Notes: generated from the letters alone by a model not told the origin. Shown: positions 34,396 to 44,332, numbered from the stretch's first letter. The stretch is DNA of 64,000 nucleotides from UBA6115 sp050953005 (GCA_050953005.1 JBMNLV010000009.1:149679-213678); one strand, 5' to 3'. Numbers and translations are program-made.

Positions 34396-36102
34396 TCACA
34401 GTCCGCCCGAGAGACGCAACGCAGCAGCATCCTCCAGCAGCACCTTGGCATGATGGATACTGGTTTCGCCTTTGGCTCGAATGTTACCAAGCATCTTGGC
34501 GATCTCTTGAACGCGCGCCTCATCATCCAGCAATGAAACGCTTGTCAGTGTCCGGCCATTGATTTCTTGCTTGAATACCTGATATTGACTGCTGGCCATA
34601 GCTGCGAGCTGGTGAAGGTGACTTACACAAATTACCTGTCTGAAACGCGCAATAGACCAAAGCTTCCGGGCAAGAACCATCGCGGTTTGCCCGGAAACCC
34701 CTGTGTCAATCTCATCAAACACCATGGTAGGCACTTCATTTTTTTCGGCAGAAAGTGTTTTCATTGCCAGCATCACACGGGAAAGTTCGCCACCGGAGGC
34801 AATCAAGGACAATGGCTTGAGCTCCTCCCCCGCGTTGGGTGCAATCATCATGACTATTCTGTCATATCCTTCCGCCTGAACGGCTTGCATATCGGCATCC
34901 ACTCGGATAAAAAAGCGGGTGCCAGACATGTTCAGCTCATATAACACTTCTTCGATACGATTAGCGCATATTTTTGCCAAAACTTGTCGGGAACGGCTTA
35001 GCGCACTGGCTGCCTCATGGTATTTTTGCTCCTTTTCTATCAAGTCTTTCGACAAACCTTCCAGTTTGTCATCCAGAGACTCAAAAGCTGACAATTCTTC
35101 TTCAATTTTTGTTAGTGTCTCAAGCATATCCTGCGTTGTAGGACCGTATTTCCGTTGAAGCCTACGCAGGAAATCCAAGCGGCTTTCGACCTCATCCAAT
35201 CGCCGGTCATCGCTATAAATCTCACGTGTACGTGAGTTAAGATCGTGGCCAACATCTTCCAATTCATAATACAAATTCTGCAGCTTTTCGGCAAACTCAG
35301 CATATGCTTTTCCATAGGAGCCGATTTTTTCCAGCGAAGCGCATGCCTTACCAATTAAATGCAACGCGGATTGCTCATTACTGGCTTCAAATAGGGCTTC
35401 ATTAGCTTCATGTAAAGCTGCAGCGATTTTTTCAGCATTGCGCAATATATCCCGCTCTTCCTGCAAACGCTCATCTTCTCCAGCTTCTAACCTGGCATTC
35501 TTCAACTCCTTTTGCCATAGGGTTAGAATCTCAAGCCGATCCATACGTGAGCGGCTTGATACAAGCGCTTTTTCATATTCTTCTTTTACATATGAGAGCC
35601 CAGCGTATGCCTGAGAAGTAGCCTGTAACAAGGCAATATGCTTATCATCTCCAAGCAAATCTAAAAATTGACGTTGCTTGCTTTCCTGTAGCAGAGACTG
35701 GTGTTCATGCTGTCCATGTAAATCAATCAACCTGGCAGTTAGTTCCTGGTAAGTTGTTAATGCACAAGCTATCCCATTGACACGGCAAACACTGCGGCCT
35801 TTTCTGTTAAGCTCGCGTGACAGGATCAATTGGGAATCCTCCACCTCAAAACCGAGCTGCTGCAAAGTATTGATCATCCCGGGCAGATTAGCAAGGTTAA
35901 ACACCCCTTCAACATAGGCCTTTTCACTGCCTGTGCGGATCATGTTTCTGTCTGCCTTGGCGCCACACAATAAACTAACCGCGTCAACAACCAGTGATTT
36001 GCCAGCACCGGTTTCACCTGTCAACACATGAAGACCAGGACCAAAATCAATCCTGGCTTCCTCAAACAAAGCAATATTGCGAATCAACAGGCTGTCAAGC
36101 AT
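34396..36102 (-). CDS. recN: DNA repair protein RecN
   Basis: RecN is an SMC-like ATPase that acts early at DNA double-strand breaks. The product of about 568 residues has Walker A GETGAGKSLVVDAVS (near residue 30), a long coiled-coil middle, the ABC signature ASGGELSRVMLAMK and Walker B TMVFDEIDTGVSG. ATG 36102 (MLDSLLIRNIALF) fits the family start better than the TTG two codons upstream. It follows argR by a few bases, in the common order nadK-argR-recN. Confidence 0.95.
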   Translation of the reverse strand: MLDSLLIRNIALFEEARIDFGPGLHVLTGETGAGKSLVVDAVSLLCGAKADRNMIRTGSEKAYVEGVFNLANLPGMINTLQQLGFEVEDSQLILSRELNRKGRSVCRVNGIACALTTYQELTARLIDLHGQHEHQSLLQESKQRQFLDLLGDDKHIALLQATSQAYAGLSYVKEEYEKALVSSRSRMDRLEILTLWQKELKNARLEAGEDERLQEERDILRNAEKIAAALHEANEALFEASNEQSALHLIGKACASLEKIGSYGKAYAEFAEKLQNLYYELEDVGHDLNSRTREIYSDDRRLDEVESRLDFLRRLQRKYGPTTQDMLETLTKIEEELSAFESLDDKLEGLSKDLIEKEQKYHEAASALSRSRQVLAKICANRIEEVLYELNMSGTRFFIRVDADMQAVQAEGYDRIVMMIAPNAGEELKPLSLIASGGELSRVMLAMKTLSAEKNEVPTMVFDEIDTGVSGQTAMVLARKLWSIARFRQVICVSHLHQLAAMASSQYQVFKQEINGRTLTSVSLLDDEARVQEIAKMLGNIRAKGETSIHHAKVLLEDAAALRLSGGL

Positions 36103-36108
36103 AAACAA

Positions 36109-36558
36109 TCAGCGAAGAATCTCGTTAAATTTCCTGACAACTTCTTCAGCATCCTCATTGTTATGGACTACGACAAGGATGGTGTTGTCACCGGAGAGGG
36201 TGCCAATGATCTCCGGCCAGCGCATGCTGTCAATGGCTTCACCTGCGACATTAGCTGAACCAGACAATGTTTTGATAACAATAATGTTGCCTGCAGCCTT
36301 GATGGAGATGACAGAGTCAACAAACATGCGCACAAAACGATCATAAACCGAGTGTTCAGCTTGATCCGCTGTGGCGTACTTGTAATCCCCCATACCAGAA
36401 AGAACCTTCAACAGGCGCATTTCCTTGATATCTCGTGAAACCGTAGCCTGGGTAACATGAAACCCCTGTGTCTTCAGCTTTTCCGCCAGTTCCTTTTGTG
36501 TTTTTATATCCTGTTTTTCGATAAGGTTAAGGATGGCAGCTTGTCTGGTGCTTTTCAT
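36109..36558 (-). CDS. argR: Arginine repressor
   Basis: ArgR represses arginine synthesis and activates its breakdown when arginine is bound. The 149-residue protein has an N-terminal winged helix (QKELAEKLKTQGFHVTQATV) and a C-terminal hexamer/arginine domain with GTLSGDNTILVVV. ATG 36558 follows GGAGGAATAAA and overlaps the nadK stop as ATGA, so translation is coupled. Confidence 0.95.
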   Translation of the reverse strand: MKSTRQAAILNLIEKQDIKTQKELAEKLKTQGFHVTQATVSRDIKEMRLLKVLSGMGDYKYATADQAEHSVYDRFVRMFVDSVISIKAAGNIIVIKTLSGSANVAGEAIDSMRWPEIIGTLSGDNTILVVVHNNEDAEEVVRKFNEILR

Positions 36559-37421
36559 TTTATTCCTCCATAAATATTGTTGCCCCATGCCAATTGCTTT
36601 TGGTGTAGACGGGTAAGGAAGCGCTGAGGTGAAAATTGTATAAAGCGTGCAGGTTGTGCAGAAGACGTGATAGTGACTTGGCTGTTGGTTTCCTGATTTA
36701 TGACCAGCTGACCGTCCAAGCTGATCTGATGACATAACGCCCGCTTGCCGCATACAGCCAATCGTATTTCACCATGAGCCGGCAACACCACAGGACGCTG
36801 AGACATGATATGTGAACACACCGGAACCACAACACGGCAAGGTACATCAGGATGCAACACCGGTCCACCAGCGGATAGGGAATACCCAGTGGTCCCAGTC
36901 GGAGTGGAAATCAATACACCGTCCCCATGTATGGTGTATATCCGTTCGTCCTGGTAGGCAACATCCACCACGATGCTGCTGGGATTCTGTCCGCGTGTCA
37001 ATGCCAGCTCATTCATAACAAGAAACTCGCCCTGCCCATGGATAGAGCACGATAGCATTAAACGCTCCTGCAGGTCGTAATCACCTGTGATCAGTCTGTT
37101 GACCATACCATGAAGATCGCCGGGTTCCAACTCCAGCAAAAAGCCGGTATGGCCCATGTTGACACCCAGCACCGGTACACTGTTTTTCGCGAGCCAGGGC
37201 AGAATGCGCAGCAATGTACCATCTCCTCCAAAACTGACTGCTGCATGTACAGAGCGATCTAAATTGTCTGCTTTGCACGCTCTGCCTATCCCCAAATGCT
37301 CATACAACCAAGTGTCCAGCAAAATATCACAGTTGTGCTTTAACAACAACTCAGCGAAAGCTGCCACAACCGGGATTGTTTCTGGTTTGCCAGGATTGGC
37401 ATACAAAAAGAAACACTTCAA
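36555..37421 (-). CDS. nadK: NAD kinase
   Basis: NadK phosphorylates NAD+ to NADP+. The product has the catalytic GGDGT (AVSFGGDGTLLRIL), NMGHTGFL, the conserved TPTGTTGYSLSAGGP and an LDGQ motif near the C-terminus. I start at TTG 37421 (KCFFLYANPGKP, the usual family beginning) because GGAGGGC lies just upstream of it. The ATG at 37439 would have only eight bases between the -10 box and the codon, so it would be leaderless. It heads the nadK-argR-recN unit. Confidence 0.92.
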   Translation of the reverse strand: MKCFFLYANPGKPETIPVVAAFAELLLKHNCDILLDTWLYEHLGIGRACKADNLDRSVHAAVSFGGDGTLLRILPWLAKNSVPVLGVNMGHTGFLLELEPGDLHGMVNRLITGDYDLQERLMLSCSIHGQGEFLVMNELALTRGQNPSSIVVDVAYQDERIYTIHGDGVLISTPTGTTGYSLSAGGPVLHPDVPCRVVVPVCSHIMSQRPVVLPAHGEIRLAVCGKRALCHQISLDGQLVINQETNSQVTITSSAQPARFIQFSPQRFLTRLHQKQLAWGNNIYGGIK

Positions 37422-37447
37422 TAATTGTTTGCCCTCCATTTGTATTT

Positions 37448-37476
37448 ATTATACAAGGTACACAAGCTATATGCAA
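37448..37476 (-). promoter_or_regulatory. Promoter of nadK-argR-recN
   Basis: On the minus strand TTGCAT (37476-37471) and TATAAT (37453-37448) are 17 bases apart. The flanking TGTAT/ATACA symmetry (37441-37455) overlaps the -10 box and could be part of an operator, though it is a poor match to an ARG box. Confidence 0.7.
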
Positions 37477-37548
37477 GTGAATTGCAATAACTATACAAAT
37501 AAAAACCATATATAAAAATTGAAAAAATTGATCGTTAACATGTTATAT

Positions 37549-39179
37549 AGTGTCTCCTGAATAACCAACAATTCAGCCACACAGGCACGCCAACGGTACC
37601 GGCGTGTCTGTTTTTGTGCTTTCCGACCGGCGAAATAGCGCTGCCAAAAAGAGCCAAATGTAGAGCCTCAGCCGCCTGAACAGGTTCCGGGTCAGGATGG
37701 CGGCATGAATGTCCACCTCGCTGGTGTGTTTCTGCCGCATCATCACCAGATCAAGCCCATATCGGCGCTTGCAAACACCGATACATCCCTCAATATGACT
37801 CCGCTCTCCTGACTCCTGTCGCTCCAGTGCCAGCGCTTCCTCATACACCTGTCGGTCTTTGGGTGGTCGTCCCAGTTTGGGACCATTCAACCGGATGCCA
37901 CGCTCCCTGCACCAGGTGAGATTCTCCCTCGTTCGGTAGATCCTGTCTACCAGTCCCCGCTCCGGATAGTGGCCCGTTTGCTCCTTGTATCGCTCCATCG
38001 AAGCCATCAGTGTTTTGCTTTCGTTGAAGGCATCCCACGAGATTTCCTCAATCCTCGCATAGCCATCGCTCAGGCTCAGCGCCACCTTCGCACCGAACTC
38101 CACCGACACTGCCGCCTTGCCCCGAACAATCGGTCGCACCCAGGGCTGGTGCAGGCTTACAATCCGGTCATCCACCCGGTGCGTATTGCTGTCATACATC
38201 TCCTGCTGCTGCGCGTACAGCAGCTGGATCACTGCCATGCGCTCCAGCTCCTTTGCGCTCAGCGCGTCCGGATATTTGCTCAGGATGGCTTCCAGATAAC
38301 CGAGGTTCCGTTTGACATAGCCCAGCTGCTGACGAATCGCTTTGCGAATCTTCTTGCGCGTTGGTTTCCGGTCCCGGGCAAACCGCAGCCAGTCCCGCCT
38401 GGCCAGGTTCCGGTAGGTTCTGGGCTTATTACCTTCCGTTGCGCCTGCCTTGTGCGCTGTATCAATCATCCCTTCCAGCAGCTCCCGCCCTTCGTTGAGC
38501 AGCGAAGCATCGGTGGGAAAACGGATGTTCTGCGGAACACAGGTCGCGTCCAGGATCAGCGTCCCTCGGTTGACCGGGCCTCCTCCCTCACTGTCAGCGT
38601 CATCATGATTGTCGTCATCGGAACCAGGCTCCTTTTCTGCTTTCACCTTTTTACGGCCAATCACATAGTCATTCAACTCTGACAACATCTCCGGCGTGAT
38701 CCGCTCCCGAAACCACGTCATCACGCTGGGGTCAAAGGGCCTGACGTTGGTATATTCCGCAAACCCCAGGAAGTACTGCAGATAGGGGTTCTCCCGGATC
38801 TCTTCCACCGTGTCCTCATCTGAAAAACCATAGCGCTTCTTGATAATCAAAGAGCCGATGGCCATCCGGGCCGACTTTGCCGGCTTCCCCTCCCGGGGGT
38901 TGCTAAACAGTGCAGCATACCGCTCCTCAAAGACTTCCCAGGGGATGAGCTCCGACATCCTTACCCATCTGTTCTCGGAATTCAGCCTGACGCCACCAAA
39001 CAGCGTCGCGTCTTCAAAAAAGGTCGCCTGGCGTGCTTTCTTCTCGTACATACCGTTTCATCTCCAGTTCAAGTGCAAGGGTTTTGCGTGCTTTCTGCAA
39101 TTATCCTTGCACACATGATACCAGAAAATGGCCGGAAGATGTGGATTTGTCTTGTGTTTGGAGTTGTTCAGCAGACACT
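37549..39179 (-). mobile_element. Complete IS1182/IS5-type insertion sequence, 1631 bp
   Basis: The ends are inverted repeats of about 20 bases: the left reads AGTGTCTCCTGAATAAC and the reverse complement of the right reads AGTGTCTGCTGAACAAC. The four bases ATAT flank the element on both sides (37545-37548 and 39180-39183), a target duplication. It carries one intact transposase gene. It sits 70 bases upstream of the nadK -35 box without breaking a gene. Confidence 0.9.
37573..39051 (-). CDS. IS1182/IS5-type DDE transposase
   Basis: The 492-residue protein has an N-terminal InsH-like domain (AIGSLIIKKRYGFSDEDTVE, FDPSVMTWFRERI), then the DDE core with Asp in LILDATCVPQNIRFPTD and VEFGAKV. 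A central acidic insert (DDDNHDDADSEGGG) and ESGERSHIEGCIGVCKRRYG carrying the likely catalytic Glu follow. The gene is intact and fills the element, so transposition is possible. Base composition is richer in GC than the neighbouring intergenic DNA, as usual for a recent arrival. Confidence 0.88.
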   Translation of the reverse strand: MYEKKARQATFFEDATLFGGVRLNSENRWVRMSELIPWEVFEERYAALFSNPREGKPAKSARMAIGSLIIKKRYGFSDEDTVEEIRENPYLQYFLGFAEYTNVRPFDPSVMTWFRERITPEMLSELNDYVIGRKKVKAEKEPGSDDDNHDDADSEGGGPVNRGTLILDATCVPQNIRFPTDASLLNEGRELLEGMIDTAHKAGATEGNKPRTYRNLARRDWLRFARDRKPTRKKIRKAIRQQLGYVKRNLGYLEAILSKYPDALSAKELERMAVIQLLYAQQQEMYDSNTHRVDDRIVSLHQPWVRPIVRGKAAVSVEFGAKVALSLSDGYARIEEISWDAFNESKTLMASMERYKEQTGHYPERGLVDRIYRTRENLTWCRERGIRLNGPKLGRPPKDRQVYEEALALERQESGERSHIEGCIGVCKRRYGLDLVMMRQKHTSEVDIHAAILTRNLFRRLRLYIWLFLAALFRRSESTKTDTPVPLACLCG

Positions 39180-39236
39180 ATATACAATTTGCGTGCATAG
39201 CCGGTGCGCTGTTCTAATCTGGAAAACAACTATCTC

Positions 39237-40922
39237 TTATGGGCGCTTGGTCACACCGCGATAATATACTGCAGCTTTGGCTCTGAAGGTATCGCTGGAA
39301 ACTAACTTTGGCTGCCCGATCAGAACACCATTTTGGTATTTTTCCAAATATGTCTCTATCACCTGGCCTTTGACCGCTTTGGATTTCAGTTTTTCTTGGT
39401 CTGTATAGGTGACATACTTGCCGTCTTTGTCAGCCTCATACACCTTTTCCTGAGGAGGTTCTAGCACCTGTACAACCTCTGAGCGCAGTTTGTAAGAGAC
39501 ACCATCCCCAAGATCCAGACCATACATACTGATAACCGCTTCCAAACGTCTTGCATTGTTTCGGGTTGGTTGAACACGGGCAGTAATGTAGATATTGCCG
39601 GCAGTAGTGTTTTTGAAAACAAAATCGATATTTCTGTCCCTGGTTAAAAATACGGTTGCATCCTGCCCCAATTGGGTGTAATCCACCGGACCTGAATGCG
39701 GATATCGTTTGATAACGGACAGGCCTGCAGTAACAGCGGCTTGATAGAGAGTGGTGCTGGCCTGACACACACCGCCACCCACGCCGATCACAAGATCTCC
39801 GTAAGCATATTCAAGCGCCTCAGCAAAACCGTTTTCAAGGGTACGCGGCCCAACAACCTCATTAAAACTGAAGGTTTGACCTGGCTTTAAAACCATTCCG
39901 TTGAATTTTGAAAAAGAGAGCCGAATATTATGGTTGCGCTCATCAGTAGAGTCCTTGTCAATCCCCGTGGTAATGCTTGTACGCAAACGAACAGTCTTTT
40001 CAAGCTCTGCACGGGTCACGAGCGGCGGGATAACCTGGGGCTCCAATTCATAGCTTCCCGACTGCCCCTGTACCGCAAGCGTCATCACCTGCTGCATTGC
40101 AGCATCTACATCCAGACGCAATCCAACCTTTTCATCCAGGAATACAAAGGGCTGAACATCATCAGGGCGGAATTCCAGCAGAGCAGCATCGACAGGTTCA
40201 GTGTTAATGGCATCAGCAATCTGTTTTATTATGATTTGAAGTTGTGTGCTTTGCAGTTCACCATGCGCAGTAGATACACTATGCGGCGAAATTGTCAATG
40301 CATCAATGGCAGCTTTGCGCGCATAAATATCACCAGTGTGAGTAAGTTTCCAGGCTTCGCTAAGCAGTTGATATAGTTCCTCTTCCTTGACCTGTATGCC
40401 CAAAGCGCCATAATTGAGGGTGATAAAGGTATGTCCGCGGAAAGTCAGCGACAAATTCCAGCTGTTTATACGGCTGGCCATTTCCTGGCGCAAACTGTTA
40501 AAGGCCTGTTCAGGAGTCAATCCGGACAGAGCGACCTCGTTCACATAGATATTGGGGCCAAACACTTTTTGATAAGGCGCAATGCTTTGCCTGACCTGAT
40601 TATCTCGCAGAGTTTTAACAGCCCAGATACTGCCGCCCAGCAACAGAACAAGCAGCGAGGCAAGTACCAGGATTTTGACAGGCGCCTTCTTTTTAGGAGG
40701 CCTGTTCACCGGTTGCCAGCCGGGTGGCGCACTTGCACCCGACTGCTGGATTGGGGATGGATGGTTCATACGATGGGATTGGTTTTGCGTGGAAGAAGGG
40801 CCGGCACTTGCGTTAAAATACGGATGCGCAGCTGAAGCCCAAGGTTTTTTTGTCACGCTCGAACGGGACGCCTCGCCCTGTGGAGCGCCCTTGCCCGGAA
40901 AACCTGAAAACCTTCGGGTCAT
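39237..40922 (-). CDS. VanW-family cell-envelope protein
   Basis: The 561-residue protein has a proline-rich cytoplasmic head (1-80), one membrane segment (82-102) and a large outer part. That part includes a peptidoglycan-binding-like PG_binding_4 region (about 110-310) and the VanW domain with FSKFNGMVLKPGQTFSFNEVVG and VGGGVCQASTTLYQAA (about 340-480), plus a G5-like tail (KSKAVKGQVIETYLEKYQNG). Such proteins are common in clostridia and are linked to the cell wall; the VanW name does not mean vancomycin resistance here. It is the last gene after PHP. Confidence 0.88.
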   Translation of the reverse strand: MTRRFSGFPGKGAPQGEASRSSVTKKPWASAAHPYFNASAGPSSTQNQSHRMNHPSPIQQSGASAPPGWQPVNRPPKKKAPVKILVLASLLVLLLGGSIWAVKTLRDNQVRQSIAPYQKVFGPNIYVNEVALSGLTPEQAFNSLRQEMASRINSWNLSLTFRGHTFITLNYGALGIQVKEEELYQLLSEAWKLTHTGDIYARKAAIDALTISPHSVSTAHGELQSTQLQIIIKQIADAINTEPVDAALLEFRPDDVQPFVFLDEKVGLRLDVDAAMQQVMTLAVQGQSGSYELEPQVIPPLVTRAELEKTVRLRTSITTGIDKDSTDERNHNIRLSFSKFNGMVLKPGQTFSFNEVVGPRTLENGFAEALEYAYGDLVIGVGGGVCQASTTLYQAAVTAGLSVIKRYPHSGPVDYTQLGQDATVFLTRDRNIDFVFKNTTAGNIYITARVQPTRNNARRLEAVISMYGLDLGDGVSYKLRSEVVQVLEPPQEKVYEADKDGKYVTYTDQEKLKSKAVKGQVIETYLEKYQNGVLIGQPKLVSSDTFRAKAAVYYRGVTKRP

Positions 40923-40931
40923 CTTCTCTCC

Positions 40932-41807
40932 TTATCGGTTCATGTTCATTATGGAAAGCAATCTTTTGATATCTTCCTGCATCGTATTCCAGTTTGTTAT
41001 CTGGCTACCGATAGGCTCATGTTCATCATCCTCTTTGTGAAAATCACTTCCGCCGGTCACCAGTAACCCGTGTCGCCTCGCCATTTCTACCCAATAACGC
41101 CCTTGTTCAGGAGAGTGTTTTGGATGCCAGGCTTCTATACCCATCAATCCTGCTAACTTAAGCTGTTGGATGGTGTCTGTCTCATGGAAAGCCTCATCTT
41201 GTATCAAGCCCGGATGAGCCAGCACTGGAACAGCGCCGTCTCGCTTGGCCATTTTGATCAGTTGTTCAGTGGAGATGTGGTTGCGTTTTACATAGGCCGG
41301 TTTTCCGACACCCAGGTAGAGCTCAAAAGCCTCTTGCACGGAACGAACATAACCCTTGCGTACCAAAGCACGGGCAACCAGAGGCCGATTGCAATCAGTT
41401 CCCACAGGGATTTGCAAATCATTCATAGTCATCTTCATACCTAAAGCTGAAAGCTTCGCAAGAAACTTAGGGGCTCGCTCCTGACGGCTTTGGCTGATCT
41501 CACAAAGAAGATTCGCCAATTCCTCCATCTGAGGCGTCACCCCGTACAACAGCACATGTACTTCATGCTCAGCAGCAGTATTAATCTCTACCCCCGGAAT
41601 AAAGGTAATGCCCTTTTGCGCAGCGGTGGCAGAGGCTTCCTCAATACCTCCCAGGGTTTCATGGTCAGTCAAGGCCATAAGCGTAACTCCTGCCGTGTAT
41701 GCAAGGCTGACCACGTGTGCCGGGGTATATTTCCCGTCCGATGCGGTGCTGTGCAAATGTAAATCTGCCCTGTAAATAGAGCAAGGATACGTTGCAATAC
41801 TTCTCAC
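40932..41807 (-). CDS. PHP-domain phosphoesterase (nucleoside bisphosphate/oligoribonuclease type)
   Basis: The 291-residue protein has the PHP metal motifs DLHLHSTASDGKYTP, ALTDHETLGG, PGVEINT, VLAHPGL and GGSDFHKED. Relatives (YciV/RnmAM) remove phosphate from 3',5'-nucleoside bisphosphates or trim 5' ends of short RNAs. It starts with a GTG that overlaps the ftsH stop and is followed closely by the VanW gene. Confidence 0.9.
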   Translation of the reverse strand: MRSIATYPCSIYRADLHLHSTASDGKYTPAHVVSLAYTAGVTLMALTDHETLGGIEEASATAAQKGITFIPGVEINTAAEHEVHVLLYGVTPQMEELANLLCEISQSRQERAPKFLAKLSALGMKMTMNDLQIPVGTDCNRPLVARALVRKGYVRSVQEAFELYLGVGKPAYVKRNHISTEQLIKMAKRDGAVPVLAHPGLIQDEAFHETDTIQQLKLAGLMGIEAWHPKHSPEQGRYWVEMARRHGLLVTGGSDFHKEDDEHEPIGSQITNWNTMQEDIKRLLSIMNMNR

Positions 41808-43690
41808 GGTGTTGAAGGCAAGCTTTCCGCGTCGCTGATATCCATGAAGCGGAGAAATTCCTCTCGGTTAATGGTTTCCCTTTCTATAAGCAAATTAGCC
41901 AGACCGTGCAGTTTGTCAATGTTGTTGCGGAGGGTGTTCATAGCAACATCATAGCAACGATTCATCACGTTGCTGATTTCATGATCCACCCGGGTGGCCA
42001 TTTCCTCGCTGAATTCACGGGTCTGCCCAAACTCCATGCCTACAAAGATTTCCTGATCATTACCCAGGTACAGTGTGCCGATTTCATCGGACATTCCCAG
42101 TTTAGTAATCATGGTGCGGATAATCTCCGTTGCGCGCTTCAAATCAGACTGCGCGCCGGTGTAGACATCATCCTCAACAATCTTGATAGCCGCATGACCG
42201 CCCAGCATCATCGAAACGCTTTGCAGCATCTTTTTACGGCTTTGCATGTCAAATTCCTTTTCAGGCAAAGACAGTGTAAAACCACCTGCACCGCCGCGCG
42301 GAACGATAGTAACAGTATGTACTTCATCACATAAGGGAAGGAAATGCCCTACAACAGCATGACCAGCTTCATGGTAGGCAACGATGCGCTTGTCTTCCTC
42401 AAGTACTTTATGGCTCTTCTTCTCCGGGCCCATCTGGACGCGCTCCACTGCCTCAACCAGATGTTCCTGATAAATCCGTTTTTGCTTGTAGCGAGCTGCT
42501 ATTATGGCGCCCTCGTTCATGATATTCTCTAAATCAGCACCGGTTGCAAAAGGTGTGCGTTTGGCGATGTTATCCAAATCAACATCATCTGCCAAAGGCT
42601 TGCCACGGGAATGCACTTTCAAAATGGCCAAGCGACCAGCAATATCCGGGTAGTGTACGGTCACCTGCCGGTCAAAGCGGCCGGGACGCAGCAAGGCAGG
42701 ATCCAAAATATCTCTGCGGTTGGTGGCAGCCAGCACAATGACACCTTCATTGGTGGTAAAACCATCCATCTCAACTAACAACTGGTTCAAGGTTTGCTCG
42801 CGCTCATCATGCCCGCCACCCAGTCCTGCACCGCGATGACGGCCGACTGCGTCAATCTCATCTATAAATACGATACTGGGCGCCATGCGCTTGGCTTGTT
42901 CAAACAAATCCCTCACGCGGCTTGCGCCCACGCCTACAAACATTTCTACAAAGTTGGAACCGCTGATAGAAAAGAAGGGAACCTTGGCTTCGCCGGCTAC
43001 TGCCTTGGCGAGCAATGTCTTGCCGGTGCCCGGAGGCCCCACCAGCAGTACACCTTTGGGAATGCGTGCACCAAGATCCAAATAGCTTTTTGGATTTTTA
43101 AGGAAATCCACAATTTCTTTCAGTTCATCTTTTTCTTCATCAGCGCCTGCTACATCAGCGAAAGTTATCTTATTTTTGGTCGGATCGACCATGTTGGCTG
43201 AGCTTTTTCCAAAATTCAGCACTTTGCCGCCACCACCGGCCTGCTGACGCATAACAAAAAACCAAAAAGCCATTACAAGACCCATGGTCAGGATGTAGGG
43301 CAGCATCTCCATATACCATGGGGTAACAGCCGGTGGCAAATAATCAATGATGAAATCCAGGTCATTGATACTAACCCGTCCAAATAAAAGAGCCTTTTTG
43401 TTAGCATGCATGGTCAGCACGGTATCAATAAAATCCGGGCCTATTGTGGTTTCAAAATCATACCGTCTAGGATAATCCGCACGCGCAATGGAACTGTTTC
43501 GGTTGAGCCCAATCAGGCTGATTCCACGGATGGACACGCGTTCAACCTCATTATTTTCAATCTTCGCCAACAGCTCATGGTAGGTAATTCGCTCAGCCGG
43601 TATCTGAAAGCTGTCAGAAATCAAATAGGCCAACAGCAAAAATGCCGCGATTATAATCAGGTAGCCAAATGGGCCACGGGTCTTACGCAA
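41804..43690 (-). CDS. ftsH: ATP-dependent zinc metalloprotease FtsH
   Basis: FtsH is the membrane-anchored AAA protease that removes damaged membrane proteins and regulators. The 628-residue protein has two membrane segments (about 8-24 and 130-148), Walker A GPPGTGKT (218-225), Walker B SIVFIDEIDAVGR, the SRH region TNRRDILDPALLRPGRFDR and the zinc site HEAGH. The neighbourhood tilS-hpt-ftsH is the classical Firmicute order. Confidence 0.96.
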   Translation of the reverse strand: MRKTRGPFGYLIIIAAFLLLAYLISDSFQIPAERITYHELLAKIENNEVERVSIRGISLIGLNRNSSIARADYPRRYDFETTIGPDFIDTVLTMHANKKALLFGRVSINDLDFIIDYLPPAVTPWYMEMLPYILTMGLVMAFWFFVMRQQAGGGGKVLNFGKSSANMVDPTKNKITFADVAGADEEKDELKEIVDFLKNPKSYLDLGARIPKGVLLVGPPGTGKTLLAKAVAGEAKVPFFSISGSNFVEMFVGVGASRVRDLFEQAKRMAPSIVFIDEIDAVGRHRGAGLGGGHDEREQTLNQLLVEMDGFTTNEGVIVLAATNRRDILDPALLRPGRFDRQVTVHYPDIAGRLAILKVHSRGKPLADDVDLDNIAKRTPFATGADLENIMNEGAIIAARYKQKRIYQEHLVEAVERVQMGPEKKSHKVLEEDKRIVAYHEAGHAVVGHFLPLCDEVHTVTIVPRGGAGGFTLSLPEKEFDMQSRKKMLQSVSMMLGGHAAIKIVEDDVYTGAQSDLKRATEIIRTMITKLGMSDEIGTLYLGNDQEIFVGMEFGQTREFSEEMATRVDHEISNVMNRCYDVAMNTLRNNIDKLHGLANLLIERETINREEFLRFMDISDAESLPSTP

Positions 43691-43763
43691 AGCCTGTCCT
43701 CCTCAAGTTAATCTCGATCACGATTATACCACGCAAAGTGCGCGGTTCACAAACATTCATCCC

Positions 43764-44332
43764 TTATTCTTCATGATACATCCGTGGATGCAGTACGGCA
43801 ACATAAGGCAGGTTGCGATACTTTTCCTGGTAATCCAACCCGTACCCCACCACAAACTCATTGGGGATAGTTAAAACAGGCGTAATCCACTGACAGCTCT
43901 GTGCGCCGGCGCATGGGCTTGTCCAGCAGAGTCGCCAACTTGATTGAACGGGCCCCCCGCTCGCCAAGAGCACTTCTTGTATGTAGGAAAGAGTTAAGTC
44001 CGCTGTCTACGATGTCCTCTACAACCAACACATCGCGGTTAAGTACATCATGGTCCAGGTCCTTGAGGATGCGGACCACACCCTGAGGTCTTGGTGCTGT
44101 TGCCATAGCTTGAGATGGCCATAAAATCTATGGTCAGCGGCAAATCCACTTCACGAATCAGGTCAGAGAAGAATACTGCAGCGCCTTTGAGAATACATAT
44201 AAAAACCGGCTCAGTGCCTGCATAATCCCTGGTTATCTCTATCCCCAGTCTTCTGACCGCCTCCGTAATCTCCTCAGTGTCCAATAATATACGATCCAAG
44301 TCATTACGCAAAGTGTAATCGTTCATGGTCAT
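43764..44332 (-). pseudogene. hpt: Hypoxanthine phosphoribosyltransferase, split by four indels
   Basis: Hpt makes IMP and GMP from hypoxanthine or guanine and PRPP. Pieces of the enzyme appear in order: LRNDLDRILLDTEEITEAVR, CILKGAAVFFSDLIREVD, then RILKDLDHDVLNRDVLVVED (the PRPP loop VVEDIVDSG), GARSIKLATLLDKPMRRRTE and FVVGYGLDYQEKYRNLPYVA. The frame changes near 44085, 43999, 43965 (beside a G6 run) and 43878. The protein sequence on both sides of each break is normal, and the gene is in its classical place behind tilS (ATGA overlap), so sequence error is more likely than loss. Confidence 0.8.

Noticed and set aside
37441..37455. ARG box at the nadK-argR promoter
   Set aside because: TGTAT/ATACA symmetry is short and is explained by the -10 box; it does not fit the ArgR consensus well.
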